Assembly (NCBI GenBank): GCA_002371755.1 | Contig: DFGM01000160.1 | Coordinates: forward strand, 23,419-71,544 | Direction of reading: 5' to 3' | Length of the DNA: 48,126 bases | Origin: Verrucomicrobia bacterium UBA3750 | GTDB lineage: Bacteria; Verrucomicrobiota; Kiritimatiellia; RFP12; UBA1067 | Part shown: in pieces, positions 1 to 7,544 of the stretch | Numbering within the stretch: the first letter of the stretch is position 1 | Layout: each line of letters starts with the position of its first letter | Program-made: the position numbers and the translations under genes | The notes under the pieces: model-generated | What the model saw: only the letters and a program-made list of their open reading frames with translations | Databases searched by the model: none | What the model was told of the DNA's origin: nothing

Positions 1-20
1 GACCACTCGGACACCCCTCC
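1..20 (-). tRNA. tRNA-Ser, 5' part only (cut by window edge)
   Basis: Read on the minus strand, bases 20 to 1 give a 7-base acceptor strand (GGAGGGG) followed by TG and the start of a D arm, TCCGAGTGG. That start is typical of class II serine tRNAs. The anticodon and 3' half lie outside the window, so the isoacceptor cannot be read. It is third in a tRNA-Gly, tRNA-Leu, tRNA-Ser series on one strand, 25 bases after tRNA-Leu. A leucine identity is less likely, because leucine tRNAs usually carry GCCG-type D arms. Confidence 0.7.
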
Positions 21-45
21 AGTCGCATGTCCGTTCGGCAAAGAC

Positions 46-131
46 TGGTGCCAGGAGCGGGACTCGAACCCGCACATACTCACGTATAGCAGATTTTGAG
101 TCTGCCGCGGCTGCCATTACGCCACCCTGGC
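46..131 (-). tRNA. tRNA-Leu (anticodon CAA)
   Basis: The 86-base gene folds as a class II tRNA on the minus strand. The 7-base acceptor stem pairs GCCAGGG with TCCTGGC, with one G-U pair. The anticodon stem GCAGA/TCTGC holds the loop CTCAAAA, so positions 34-36 read CAA (leucine, UUG codons). A long variable arm with an ATAC/GTAT stem follows, then a standard T arm with GGTTCGAGTCC. The 3' CCA is encoded (bases 46-48). Confidence 0.95.
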
Positions 132-140
132 AAGCTTGCC

Positions 141-214
141 TGGAGCGGGCGAAGGGAATCGAACCCTCGTAGCCAGCTTGGAAGGCTGGAGCTCTGCCAT
201 TGAGCTACGCCCGC
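141..214 (-). tRNA. tRNA-Gly (anticodon TCC)
   Basis: This is a 74-base class I tRNA. The acceptor stem GCGGGCG pairs fully with CGCCCGC, and the discriminator base is T, as in many bacterial glycine tRNAs. The anticodon stem CCAGC/GCTGG encloses CTTCCAA, giving anticodon TCC (reads GGA and GGG). The T arm contains GGTTCGATTCC and the CCA end is encoded. It is the first gene of the tRNA operon and lies 9 bases before tRNA-Leu. Confidence 0.96.
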
Positions 215-234
215 TTCGCAAACGAACGGCGTAT

Positions 235-264
235 AGTATACCATATTTTACCCTCTCTGCGCAA
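235..264 (-). promoter_or_regulatory. Promoter of the tRNA operon
   Basis: On the minus strand a -35 box TTGCGC (bases 264-259) is followed after 18 bases by a -10 box TATACT (bases 240-235). A TG lies one base before the -10 (TGGTATACT), making an extended -10. Predicted transcription starts about 13-15 bases before tRNA-Gly, as expected for a stable-RNA operon. Confidence 0.7.
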
Positions 265-289
265 GGGGGTATTTTAGAGTTGGGGTGCG

Positions 290-1234
290 CTAGCCTTCCA
301 CAATAACGCGGCAGCCTTCCGAGACCATGTCCCGCAGGCGGATGGCGTTCCAGTTTGAGAGGCGGAAGCAGCCGTGCGATTCTGCGCGGCCGATTGTTTC
401 CGGGTTTGGGGTGCCGTGGATGCCATAGGTGGGAATGCTAAGGCCGATCCAGGCACTGCCCACAGGGTTGTTGGGACCCGGTGGATAGATATACTTGCGG
501 TGTTTACCGCGAAAATCCTTCGTTTCGCTCGTATATGTGTAATTCGGGTTCGGTGCGATGCCTTTGACGCGTATTTCGCCCGCTGGTGGGCGCTTTGATT
601 TGTCGGCGGCGATGGAGCACGGGAAATAGGCGATCATCGCGCCATTTGCGTCGAATACCGTAATATTCAACTTCGTCAGGTTGACCTTTACGAGAGCGGC
701 CTTGGGCGGCTTGTTGGTGGTCACGACGTTGGGAAGGCGCAAAACGGTGCCTGGGCGCGGGTTGGGCCATGCGGCGGCAGGGTTGAGTTTTTTGAGGCAA
801 ATGCGCGATACATGGCCTATTTCGGCAAATTTCTCCTCGAGCGTCTCGTAGCCCATGGTAGGCATAAGCGCCTTTTCGGCGGGGTTACGGGGGATGGGGT
901 AAAGAGTCTCAAAATCGCTTCTAGTCACCTTGACTAGTCTGTAAGGCGCGGGAGAGGAAACCTCGCTTTCGCGAATGAGGTCGTAGGCGGTGGCGCGGTC
1001 GGTGTCGGCATCAAAGCCATTTGCGGCAAGCCAGGCGGCAAGGGCGGCCTCGGATTTGGCGCCCCAGGCTCCGTCAATGGTGTTTACGGAAAAAAGATTG
1101 CGTTCAAGCGCGATTTGGAGAAGGATATCCTCGCCCAGCGCAAAAGGCTTTGCGGCATCCGCGCACAATGCAGCGCCGGCGAGAAGAATGGCGCAAAGCG
1201 CGACCACCGCCCGGTTGGGAAGAGCGCATCTCAT
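290..1234 (-). CDS. L,D-transpeptidase (YkuD family), exported
   Basis: The 314-residue product starts with a signal peptide (about residues 1-28; hydrophobic run VVALCAILLAGAALCA). A peptidoglycan-binding-like segment follows around residues 45-75 (IDGAWGAKSEAALAAWL), then a LysM-like stretch ending PGTVLRLPN. The YkuD catalytic domain fills the C-terminal half, with His273 in HGTP and the SHGCFRLSN motif containing the nucleophile Cys289. YkuD enzymes form 3-3 cross-links in peptidoglycan or attach proteins to it, outside the inner membrane. The start codon overlaps the rmlA stop (ATGA), so it is the last gene of the long train. Placement after surface-protein and rhamnose genes suggests a wall-anchoring or remodelling role; this is inferred. 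Confidence 0.9.
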   Translation of the reverse strand: MRCALPNRAVVALCAILLAGAALCADAAKPFALGEDILLQIALERNLFSVNTIDGAWGAKSEAALAAWLAANGFDADTDRATAYDLIRESEVSSPAPYRLVKVTRSDFETLYPIPRNPAEKALMPTMGYETLEEKFAEIGHVSRICLKKLNPAAAWPNPRPGTVLRLPNVVTTNKPPKAALVKVNLTKLNITVFDANGAMIAYFPCSIAADKSKRPPAGEIRVKGIAPNPNYTYTSETKDFRGKHRKYIYPPGPNNPVGSAWIGLSIPTYGIHGTPNPETIGRAESHGCFRLSNWNAIRLRDMVSEGCRVIVEG

Positions 1235-2103
1235 TCCTGCTTCAAAAGTCGCCTCAAATACTCGCCATACGTCGATTTGCCGTAGCTTTCGGCCGATTTG
1301 GCCAGTTGCGCCGACGAAATCCAGCCCTTTGACCAGGCGATTTCCTCCACACAGGCGATTTGCAACCCCTGGCGGTCAATAAGCGCACGGACGAAGTTTG
1401 TCGCATCGGCAAGCGATGCATGGGTGCCTGTATCGAGCCAAGCGAAGCCGCGACCCATGGTTTCTACGGCGAGGCGGCCCTCGGCAAGATATTCTTTATT
1501 GAGGTCGGTGATTTCGTATTCGCCGCGCGCGGACGGTTTTAGGCGGGCGGCCTTTTCGACCACATCGTTCGGGTAGAAGTAGAGCCCCACCACGGCGAAG
1601 TTGGACTTCGGCTTTGCGGGTTTTTCCTCCAGCGAAACGGCGTGCCCCGCAGCGTCAAACTGGACGACGCCATAGCGTTCGGGGTCGCTTACGCGGTAGC
1701 CGAAGACGGTGGGCTCCTTGCGCGAGGCGGCCTTCTTCAAAAGCGAGGGCATGTCGGCACCGTAGAAGATGTTGTCGCCCAGGACGAGACAGACGTCGTC
1801 GCCGCCCAGAAACTCCCTGCCGAGCACAAACGCCTGTGCTAGACCATCCGGCGTTTCCTGCACCTGGTAGGAGAACTTCATTCCGAGTGCCGAGCCATCG
1901 CCAAGGAGGGCACGGAAGTTAGGCAGATCCTTCGGGGTGGATATGACCAGCACCTCGCGTATGCCTGCAAACATCAGCGTGGAGAGCGGGTAATAGACCA
2001 TGGGTTTGTCGTATACCGGCAAAAGTTGCTTGGATACGACCTTGGTGAGGGGATGGAGCCTTGTGCCGGCTCCGCCTGCGAGAATTATGCCTTTTCTTGC
2101 CAT
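1231..2103 (-). CDS. rfbA: Glucose-1-phosphate thymidylyltransferase (RmlA)
   Basis: RmlA makes dTDP-glucose from glucose 1-phosphate and dTTP, the first step of dTDP-L-rhamnose synthesis in the cytoplasm. The 290-residue length is normal. The N-terminus has the nucleotide-binding signature GGAGTRLHPLT, followed by KQLLPVYDKPMVYYPLS. Further family features are LVLGDNIFYG (metal-binding Asp), EEKPAKPKSN, GLYFYPNDV and the late segment RGFAWLDTGTHASL. The gene begins one base after the rmlB stop and its own stop overlaps the L,D-transpeptidase start. Together with rmlB and rmlC it makes the sugar-nucleotide branch of this train. No rmlD is present in the window. Confidence 0.96.
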   Translation of the reverse strand: MARKGIILAGGAGTRLHPLTKVVSKQLLPVYDKPMVYYPLSTLMFAGIREVLVISTPKDLPNFRALLGDGSALGMKFSYQVQETPDGLAQAFVLGREFLGGDDVCLVLGDNIFYGADMPSLLKKAASRKEPTVFGYRVSDPERYGVVQFDAAGHAVSLEEKPAKPKSNFAVVGLYFYPNDVVEKAARLKPSARGEYEITDLNKEYLAEGRLAVETMGRGFAWLDTGTHASLADATNFVRALIDRQGLQIACVEEIAWSKGWISSAQLAKSAESYGKSTYGEYLRRLLKQE

Positions 2104-2104
2104 T

Positions 2105-3220
2105 TCACATCCCTTTCCTCGCGTTTTCCCCCGTGCCGAGCCTCTCGCCCGAATATCTGCCCTTTCGGATAGGCTCCCACCACCAGGAGTTGGCGAGATA
2201 CCATTCCACGGTCTTGCGGATGCCGGTTTCGAAGGTTTCGCGCGGTTTCCAGCCGAGTTCGTCCATTATCTTCGCAGGGTCTATCGCATAGCGCAAGTCG
2301 TGGCCGGGTCTATCGCTCACGAATGCGATCAACGAGGAATAGCTTGCGCCGTCCGGGCGCGGACGCAGTTCGTCGAGAATGGCGCAAATGGTTTCGACGA
2401 CTTCGAGATTCGTCCGCTCGTTGTGGCCGCCCACATTGTAGGTGGCACCTGGTGCGCCCTTCTCGTTCACGGCGAGGAGCGCGCGCGCGTGGTCTTCCAC
2501 ATAGAGCCAGTCGCGTATATTGGCGCCCTTGCCGTAGACAGGCAGAGGCTTCCGGTCGAGACAGTTCAGTATCACGAGCGGGATGAGCTTCTCCGGGAAG
2601 TGGTAGGGCCCGTAGTTGTTGGAGCAATTCGTAATCAGCGTGGGGAGACCGTAAGTATCGTGCCAGGCGCGCACGAGATGGTCGGAAGCCGCCTTGGAGG
2701 CCGAATATGGCGAATGCGGCGAATATGGGGTTGCTTCCGTGAAGAAGCCTGTCGCGCCCAAAGAACCGTATACCTCGTCCGTAGAGATGTGCTGGAAGCG
2801 GAACAGCGCCTTTTGGGCAGGGTCAAGCGCATCCCAATACGCCTTCGCCGCCTGGAGCAGGGTGGCCGTGCCCGTGATGTTCGTTTCGACAAACGCGCCG
2901 GGGCCGTCTATCGAACGGTCTACATGGGATTCGGCGGCGAGATGGAAGACGGTATCCGGGCGGAATGCGGCAAAGACTTCTGCCATGCGTTTCGCATCGC
3001 ATATATCGGCCTTGACGAACTTGAGAGCCGGGTTGGAAGAGGCGAGCGTGAGAGGGTCGAGGCCGACCTCCTTCAGGTTGGCGGGCACTCCTGCATAGGT
3101 TAGGCTATCCACCACGAGCACCGTGGCATCTGTTTCCTTCAGAAGGAGTCGCACGAGCGCAGAGCCGATAAAGCCCGCGCCTCCCGTGACAATGCATCTT
3201 TTCGAATAGCCGCTTTTCAC
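2105..3220 (-). CDS. rfbB: dTDP-glucose 4,6-dehydratase (RmlB)
   Basis: RmlB is an NAD-dependent SDR-family enzyme that converts dTDP-glucose to dTDP-4-keto-6-deoxyglucose. The N-terminus shows the Rossmann motif TGGAGFIGS, and the catalytic Tyr and Lys lie in YSASKAASDH near residue 170. HISTDEVYGSLG and SNNYGPYHFPEKLIPL are hallmark RmlB segments. I place the start at GTG (bases 3220-3218), which overlaps the rmlC stop as GTGA and has GGGAG about 6 bases upstream, giving 371 residues. A TTG at 3232 would add four residues and is less convincing. It sits between rmlC and rmlA. Confidence 0.95.
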   Translation of the reverse strand: MKSGYSKRCIVTGGAGFIGSALVRLLLKETDATVLVVDSLTYAGVPANLKEVGLDPLTLASSNPALKFVKADICDAKRMAEVFAAFRPDTVFHLAAESHVDRSIDGPGAFVETNITGTATLLQAAKAYWDALDPAQKALFRFQHISTDEVYGSLGATGFFTEATPYSPHSPYSASKAASDHLVRAWHDTYGLPTLITNCSNNYGPYHFPEKLIPLVILNCLDRKPLPVYGKGANIRDWLYVEDHARALLAVNEKGAPGATYNVGGHNERTNLEVVETICAILDELRPRPDGASYSSLIAFVSDRPGHDLRYAIDPAKIMDELGWKPRETFETGIRKTVEWYLANSWWWEPIRKGRYSGERLGTGENARKGM

Positions 3221-3771
3221 GCCATCTCCCAAGGTTCGATGTCTGCGAGGCGCGGATGGGCGCGGTCTTTCGGGGAAAAGAGAAGTTCGCAGCCCTCATC
3301 CGGCCACTTCAAGCCGAGGGCTGGGTCGGTAAAGTCCAGGCCGCGTTCCGATTCCGGACAGAAAAGGTTGTCGCACTTGTAGCTGAAGAGCGTATCATCC
3401 TCAAGCACGACGAAACCGTGCGCGAAGCCGCGCGGTATGAAAAGCTGGCGTTTCGATTTCGCATCCAGCAGCACGGCCACGTGCCTGCCGAATGTCGGGG
3501 ACGAGCGGCGTATATCCACGGCCACATCCCACACCGCGCCCGAAACGACCCTGAGCAGCTTCGCCTGGGCGTGCGCGCCAGCCTGCCAATGGAGCCCTCT
3601 CGCCACGCCTTTGCGCGAGAACGATTCATTATCCTGCACGAAGGCGGCGCGAATGCCGGCCTCGCGGTATCTCGCTTCATTGTAGGTTTCGGCGAAGTAT
3701 CCGCGCAGGTCGGCGTGGATATCCGGCTCGACGAGAAGCGGACCTTCGATATCGAAAGAAGTCGTTTTCAT
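3217..3771 (-). CDS. rfbC: dTDP-4-dehydrorhamnose 3,5-epimerase (RmlC)
   Basis: RmlC is a cupin-fold epimerase acting on dTDP-4-keto-6-deoxyglucose at C3 and C5. The 184-residue length fits. Visible family segments are DLRGYFAETYN, QDNESFSRKGVARGLHWQ (catalytic His61), VSGAVWDVAVDIRRSSPTFG, FIPRGFAHGF and the ligand-contacting FTDPALGLKWP. The start overlaps the stop of the upstream kinase gene (ATGA), and the stop overlaps the rmlB start. This gene order (C, B, A) tied to a kinase gene is unusual; translation is probably coupled through these overlaps. Confidence 0.95.
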   Translation of the reverse strand: MKTTSFDIEGPLLVEPDIHADLRGYFAETYNEARYREAGIRAAFVQDNESFSRKGVARGLHWQAGAHAQAKLLRVVSGAVWDVAVDIRRSSPTFGRHVAVLLDAKSKRQLFIPRGFAHGFVVLEDDTLFSYKCDNLFCPESERGLDFTDPALGLKWPDEGCELLFSPKDRAHPRLADIEPWEMA

Positions 3772-6700
3772 TGCTTGCGCTTGATCGCCTTCAAGGCGTT
3801 ATCGAGTTTCGCCATGTCGGATTCGGCCTTTGCCTTTGCGGCATCGTCCTTGTTGCGCCGCGCAATGCTCACCTTCATTTCAAGGGAGTCGCGCAGGTTG
3901 CGTGCCGCCGTTTCCATCCTCTGGATATCCTCGTTGTTCGCAAGATACCCCTCTGCGGCAAGCGCGGAATAGACGTCCACCACGCCGCGCCAATTCTCGT
4001 CCATAAACGCCTTTGCGGCCTCGTCCGCTTTCGCAATGAAGCGCCTGGCCTGCTCGATTCGCCGGGTGAGGGTTTCTTTGCGCACGCGCGCATCGCCATC
4101 TGGATAGTCGGGGAGCGACTCGACCAACGCCTTGGCGCGGTCCCAATCGCCGCCATCGGCCGCCATTTCCGCCGAGATGAGGGAAGAGAGCGAATTGCGC
4201 ACGAGCTCGCGCTTCTCATAGCTTTCGCTCCGCTGCCACGCGCCCGGCCTCGGGAGCGTGGCAGGCGTAGCTATCTCCACGCGGAACGGCATCGTCTGGT
4301 TCTTGTAGTCGATGCGTGAATAGACGCACTCGTGGGTGCCCGGCATGAGGTGTAGCGTCTTTGCGCGCACGGGGACGCCATCCACGCGGCACACGACCCC
4401 GCGCGGGATTTCGCCCACCGTCACCGGCACTTTGAGGAGCTCGAAATATTCCGGCAGGAGCCGCAGCACCTTGCCGTTCGTCTGGCGCCCGAGCGGGAAC
4501 GGCTCGTACCCCTTGTGGGTGGCGGCAAGATTTTGAGGCGGCGCGTTGGTATAGACGAACACGTCCGATTCCCCGTTGCCAATCGTCCTGCCGTCGATTT
4601 CGACGTCTATATTGCTGCAATTGACGACTTCGAAGACCACCCATCTGCGGTAGGCGATAATCTCGGTTGCGATTTCGCGGAACTGCTCCTCTGTGAGAAT
4701 GCCCCTCTCATAGGCCGCGCGCGATCTAATCTCCGCCTCGGAAAGGCGGCTCATGCGCTGTTGGACGGGCGTTATCATCTGCATAAGCGCACGGCATTCC
4801 GACATGGTGGACTTCGCCTCCATCGCAATATCCTGCGCATTCTGTTTCGCCCTGATTTCGTTTTGTTTGCCTACGACATCGGCGACGATGCGGTTGTAGT
4901 CTTCAGGCGGGATTGCGTCGTGCCACTCGGCCTTCCATATTTCGAATTCCTTGTCGCCTATCGTGATGCCGACTTCGTCGTACTTCTGTTTGACGATGCG
5001 CGCGGCGGCTTCCGCGGCGGGGACTTTCGCATTCGCCTCGTCGTACTTTTCGCGGCGTGCGCGCGCGGCGGCTATGCGCGAAAGCGCTGCCTCCACCTTG
5101 TCCTTCGGACTCTCGCCCCAGATATGCAGCCAATCTTCGCGCTTCACGTCGCCCGTGACGATGCCTTCCTCGTCATAGGCGCGCGCAACGGCGTCGGCTT
5201 CCCGGTCTATGTCGTCGCGCTCGTCCAAAAGCGAATCGCGTATGACGCGCTTCTTGCGCTGCTCATCGAGAAGCGCCTGGATCCGCGCATATTCGTTTAC
5301 CGTCAGGATAGGGGGGCGTCTCGCCGCGAGATACTCGTCCCTGATCTTGTCGCATTCGGCAATCGGGTTGGAATCGTCGCCGTAGAGGTCGTCTATGCCG
5401 ATGTCCATCTTGTCGACGAGCGAGCGTTCGACATCGTTGCTCGGCGGCGGCGAAATGTAGCGCACGAACTTGTCCACCACTATATCTATCTGCTCGCGGA
5501 AGAGCTGCACGCTTATGACCATGAGCGATATGACCGTGACGAACAGCGCCGCAAACATGAGAGCCGGGTTGGATTTGCGCGGCTCTCCGGACGCCTTTGC
5601 CTTCTTTTTCTTCGCCTTCTTCTTGTCTTTCGGCGGCTTCTTCGCCATTGCCGCGCCAAGTTGCTTGGCCGCGTTTTCCGGCTCCACGAAGACAGTTTCC
5701 ATCGTCTCGCCATCGCCCGTATCCGAATCTTCGGCGACGGTGGCGCCTGTGGAGATGGTAGGCGCGAACGTGGATGCGCTTGTAGTCTCGGGGACGCCTG
5801 CGTCCGAATCGACGAATGTGCGCAAAACTGCGCCCACCTCGGCGGCGTTCTGTATGCGTTTGGCAGGATCGGGCTCCGTCATCCTGACAAGAAGGTCGAG
5901 AAGCTGCGGACGCGAAGTGACTCTCTCGTCGCTGAAGTCGGGGCGCACCTTGTCCTTCGCGCGCTGGAAGAACTGCGCAAGGCCCGCGCTCCCGGAAGGA
6001 AGCTTCGGATACCCCTTCTTGCCCGTGAGCGCCTCGTAGAGGCAGAGACCGAGCGCGTATATATCCATACCCGAATCTCCGCGGGCCTGGCCAAGCGCCG
6101 TCTCCGGCGGCATGTAGTCCAAGGTGCCCGGCACCTGTCCCGAAGTCTCGGTGCCCTTCTCGTCGCGGGCTATGCCGAGATCCATGATGGCCGCTTTCTC
6201 TGGATTCTCGGGCGGGAAGTAGAGGTTGGTGGGCTTGATGTCGCGATGGTATATGCCGCGCTCGTGTATCACCCTCAAGCCGTGCGCATAGCGCATGAAC
6301 GCCTTGATGACGGATTCGAACTCTATCCCGGCTCCGGCAGATGCGCGGATGGCGTCGCGCAATGAGCTGCCCGGCATTCCGGGCAGGAAGTCCATCACCA
6401 GGAATGCATCTCTCTCGCCCGCGTGCTCGAGGATGAAGAAGTCGAAGAACTGCACAAAGCACGGGTCTTTCAACTCCGACATTATCTTCGCCTCGCGGAA
6501 GAAGCGCGTCGCATACTGGAGCTTGAGAAGATGCTTTACGGCATACACCTTCCCTTCGCAGCGCACCTTGAAGACTTCGCCGAAGCCGCCCCTTCCCACG
6601 AGCTGCAGTATCCTGTAGCGACGGGAACCGTTGCGCAATTCGCGCATTCGGATGGTGCCGAGGGCCGCCTCGAACTCGGCGAACGTGGCGAAACGGTCTT

Positions 6701-7544
6701 CACGCCTCAAGGCGAGCGCTTTCGAAAGGACTGGTTTCGCATGGGCTATCGTGCGCTCTATCCCCGACGAGACGCGGCACGAACTGTGCGTAAAATCCCC
6801 GTTGGAATCGCGCGTCCAGCGCTCCAGAAACTCGAAACTAGATTTGCCAGAGTCCCTGCCGAGGCGCTTGTAGGGCGTATCTCCGCACAACGCTTCGTGC
6901 ATCACCACGCCAGCCGAGAATATATCGGAGATAGCATCTCCGCTGAAATCGGGGTCGGTGAAGTCCGGCGCCATGTAGTCGTAGGAGCCGAGCATATTGC
7001 CGGAGGAAGCAGTCTCGCGCGAGGTGTTGCGTGAAATCTCGAAGTCGATAAGTTTCACCTCTCCGTTTTCACAGACGAAGACGTTGCCCGGCTTCACGTC
7101 GCGATGCACGATGCCGGCGTTCTCGGCCGCGGCGAGCCCCGCGACCATTCCCTTCACGATCCTTATCGCTTCGTCGGCATCAAGCCCGGCGCGGTTCTTC
7201 TGAAGTTTCTGCGCGAGAGTCTCGCCTTCGAGGAACTCGAGCACGATAAAGTGCCTTTCGGCGAACTCGAGCTGGGCGGAGAAGCAGCCGAAATAGCGCA
7301 CGATGTTCGGGTGCGAAATCGACTTAAGCAGGTCGGTGCGGCGGCGAAGTTTCTCGAATGCACTGTCGGGATCGTCTCCGGAGACCGGCATCGCCTTCAG
7401 CGCCACCACGGTGCCGCGCGGGCAGAACGGCAAGTCGTCACGTTCGCAGATTGCCTTGTAGACTGTTCCCTGCGCACCCGAACCCGCCTTCAGGTTGGCA
7501 AGTATCTTGAAACCGCCCACCATGCTGTCATTCGGCTCTTCCAT
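3768..7544 (-). CDS. Membrane Ser/Thr protein kinase with two kinase domains and a large ectodomain
   Basis: The 1258-residue product has two Hanks-type kinase domains in series. Kinase 1 (about residues 10-295) has AGSGAQGTVYK, the ATP lysine in VVALKAMP, HRDVKPGN, and IDFEIS where DFG is expected. Kinase 2 (about 308-570) has GRGGFGEVFK, YAVKHLL, HRDIKPTN, MDLGIA in place of DFG, and GTLDYMPPE. A Thr/Ser-rich linker, a very Lys-rich stretch (about 635-652) and one membrane helix (about 660-683) follow. The remaining 570 residues should lie outside the inner membrane; they look helical or coiled-coil and then include PEGA-like segments (IDVEIDGRTIGNGES; CRVDGVPVRAKTLHLMPG). Translation starts at an ATG with GGAGG upstream, overlapping the end of the PP2C gene by 17 bases. 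The cognate phosphatase is probably that neighbour. Confidence 0.9.
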   Translation of the reverse strand: MEEPNDSMVGGFKILANLKAGSGAQGTVYKAICERDDLPFCPRGTVVALKAMPVSGDDPDSAFEKLRRRTDLLKSISHPNIVRYFGCFSAQLEFAERHFIVLEFLEGETLAQKLQKNRAGLDADEAIRIVKGMVAGLAAAENAGIVHRDVKPGNVFVCENGEVKLIDFEISRNTSRETASSGNMLGSYDYMAPDFTDPDFSGDAISDIFSAGVVMHEALCGDTPYKRLGRDSGKSSFEFLERWTRDSNGDFTHSSCRVSSGIERTIAHAKPVLSKALALRREDRFATFAEFEAALGTIRMRELRNGSRRYRILQLVGRGGFGEVFKVRCEGKVYAVKHLLKLQYATRFFREAKIMSELKDPCFVQFFDFFILEHAGERDAFLVMDFLPGMPGSSLRDAIRASAGAGIEFESVIKAFMRYAHGLRVIHERGIYHRDIKPTNLYFPPENPEKAAIMDLGIARDEKGTETSGQVPGTLDYMPPETALGQARGDSGMDIYALGLCLYEALTGKKGYPKLPSGSAGLAQFFQRAKDKVRPDFSDERVTSRPQLLDLLVRMTEPDPAKRIQNAAEVGAVLRTFVDSDAGVPETTSASTFAPTISTGATVAEDSDTGDGETMETVFVEPENAAKQLGAAMAKKPPKDKKKAKKKKAKASGEPRKSNPALMFAALFVTVISLMVISVQLFREQIDIVVDKFVRYISPPPSNDVERSLVDKMDIGIDDLYGDDSNPIAECDKIRDEYLAARRPPILTVNEYARIQALLDEQRKKRVIRDSLLDERDDIDREADAVARAYDEEGIVTGDVKREDWLHIWGESPKDKVEAALSRIAAARARREKYDEANAKVPAAEAAARIVKQKYDEVGITIGDKEFEIWKAEWHDAIPPEDYNRIVADVVGKQNEIRAKQNAQDIAMEAKSTMSECRALMQMITPVQQRMSRLSEAEIRSRAAYERGILTEEQFREIATEIIAYRRWVVFEVVNCSNIDVEIDGRTIGNGESDVFVYTNAPPQNLAATHKGYEPFPLGRQTNGKVLRLLPEYFELLKVPVTVGEIPRGVVCRVDGVPVRAKTLHLMPGTHECVYSRIDYKNQTMPFRVEIATPATLPRPGAWQRSESYEKRELVRNSLSSLISAEMAADGGDWDRAKALVESLPDYPDGDARVRKETLTRRIEQARRFIAKADEAAKAFMDENWRGVVDVYSALAAEGYLANNEDIQRMETAARNLRDSLEMKVSIARRNKDDAAKAKAESDMAKLDNALKAIKRKQ

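Noticed and set aside
251..270. Possible terminator after the L,D-transpeptidase gene
   Set aside because: The best hairpin on the minus strand has only about four pairs, and the region is explained by the tRNA promoter.
2000..3103. Long plus-strand open frame opposite rmlB
   Set aside because: It mirrors a well-supported RmlB gene, has no family motif, and is typical of opposite-strand openings in high-GC coding DNA.
4515..6365. 616-codon plus-strand open frame opposite the kinase gene
   Set aside because: Arg/Leu/His-rich composition without motifs; the minus-strand kinase has clear domain signatures.
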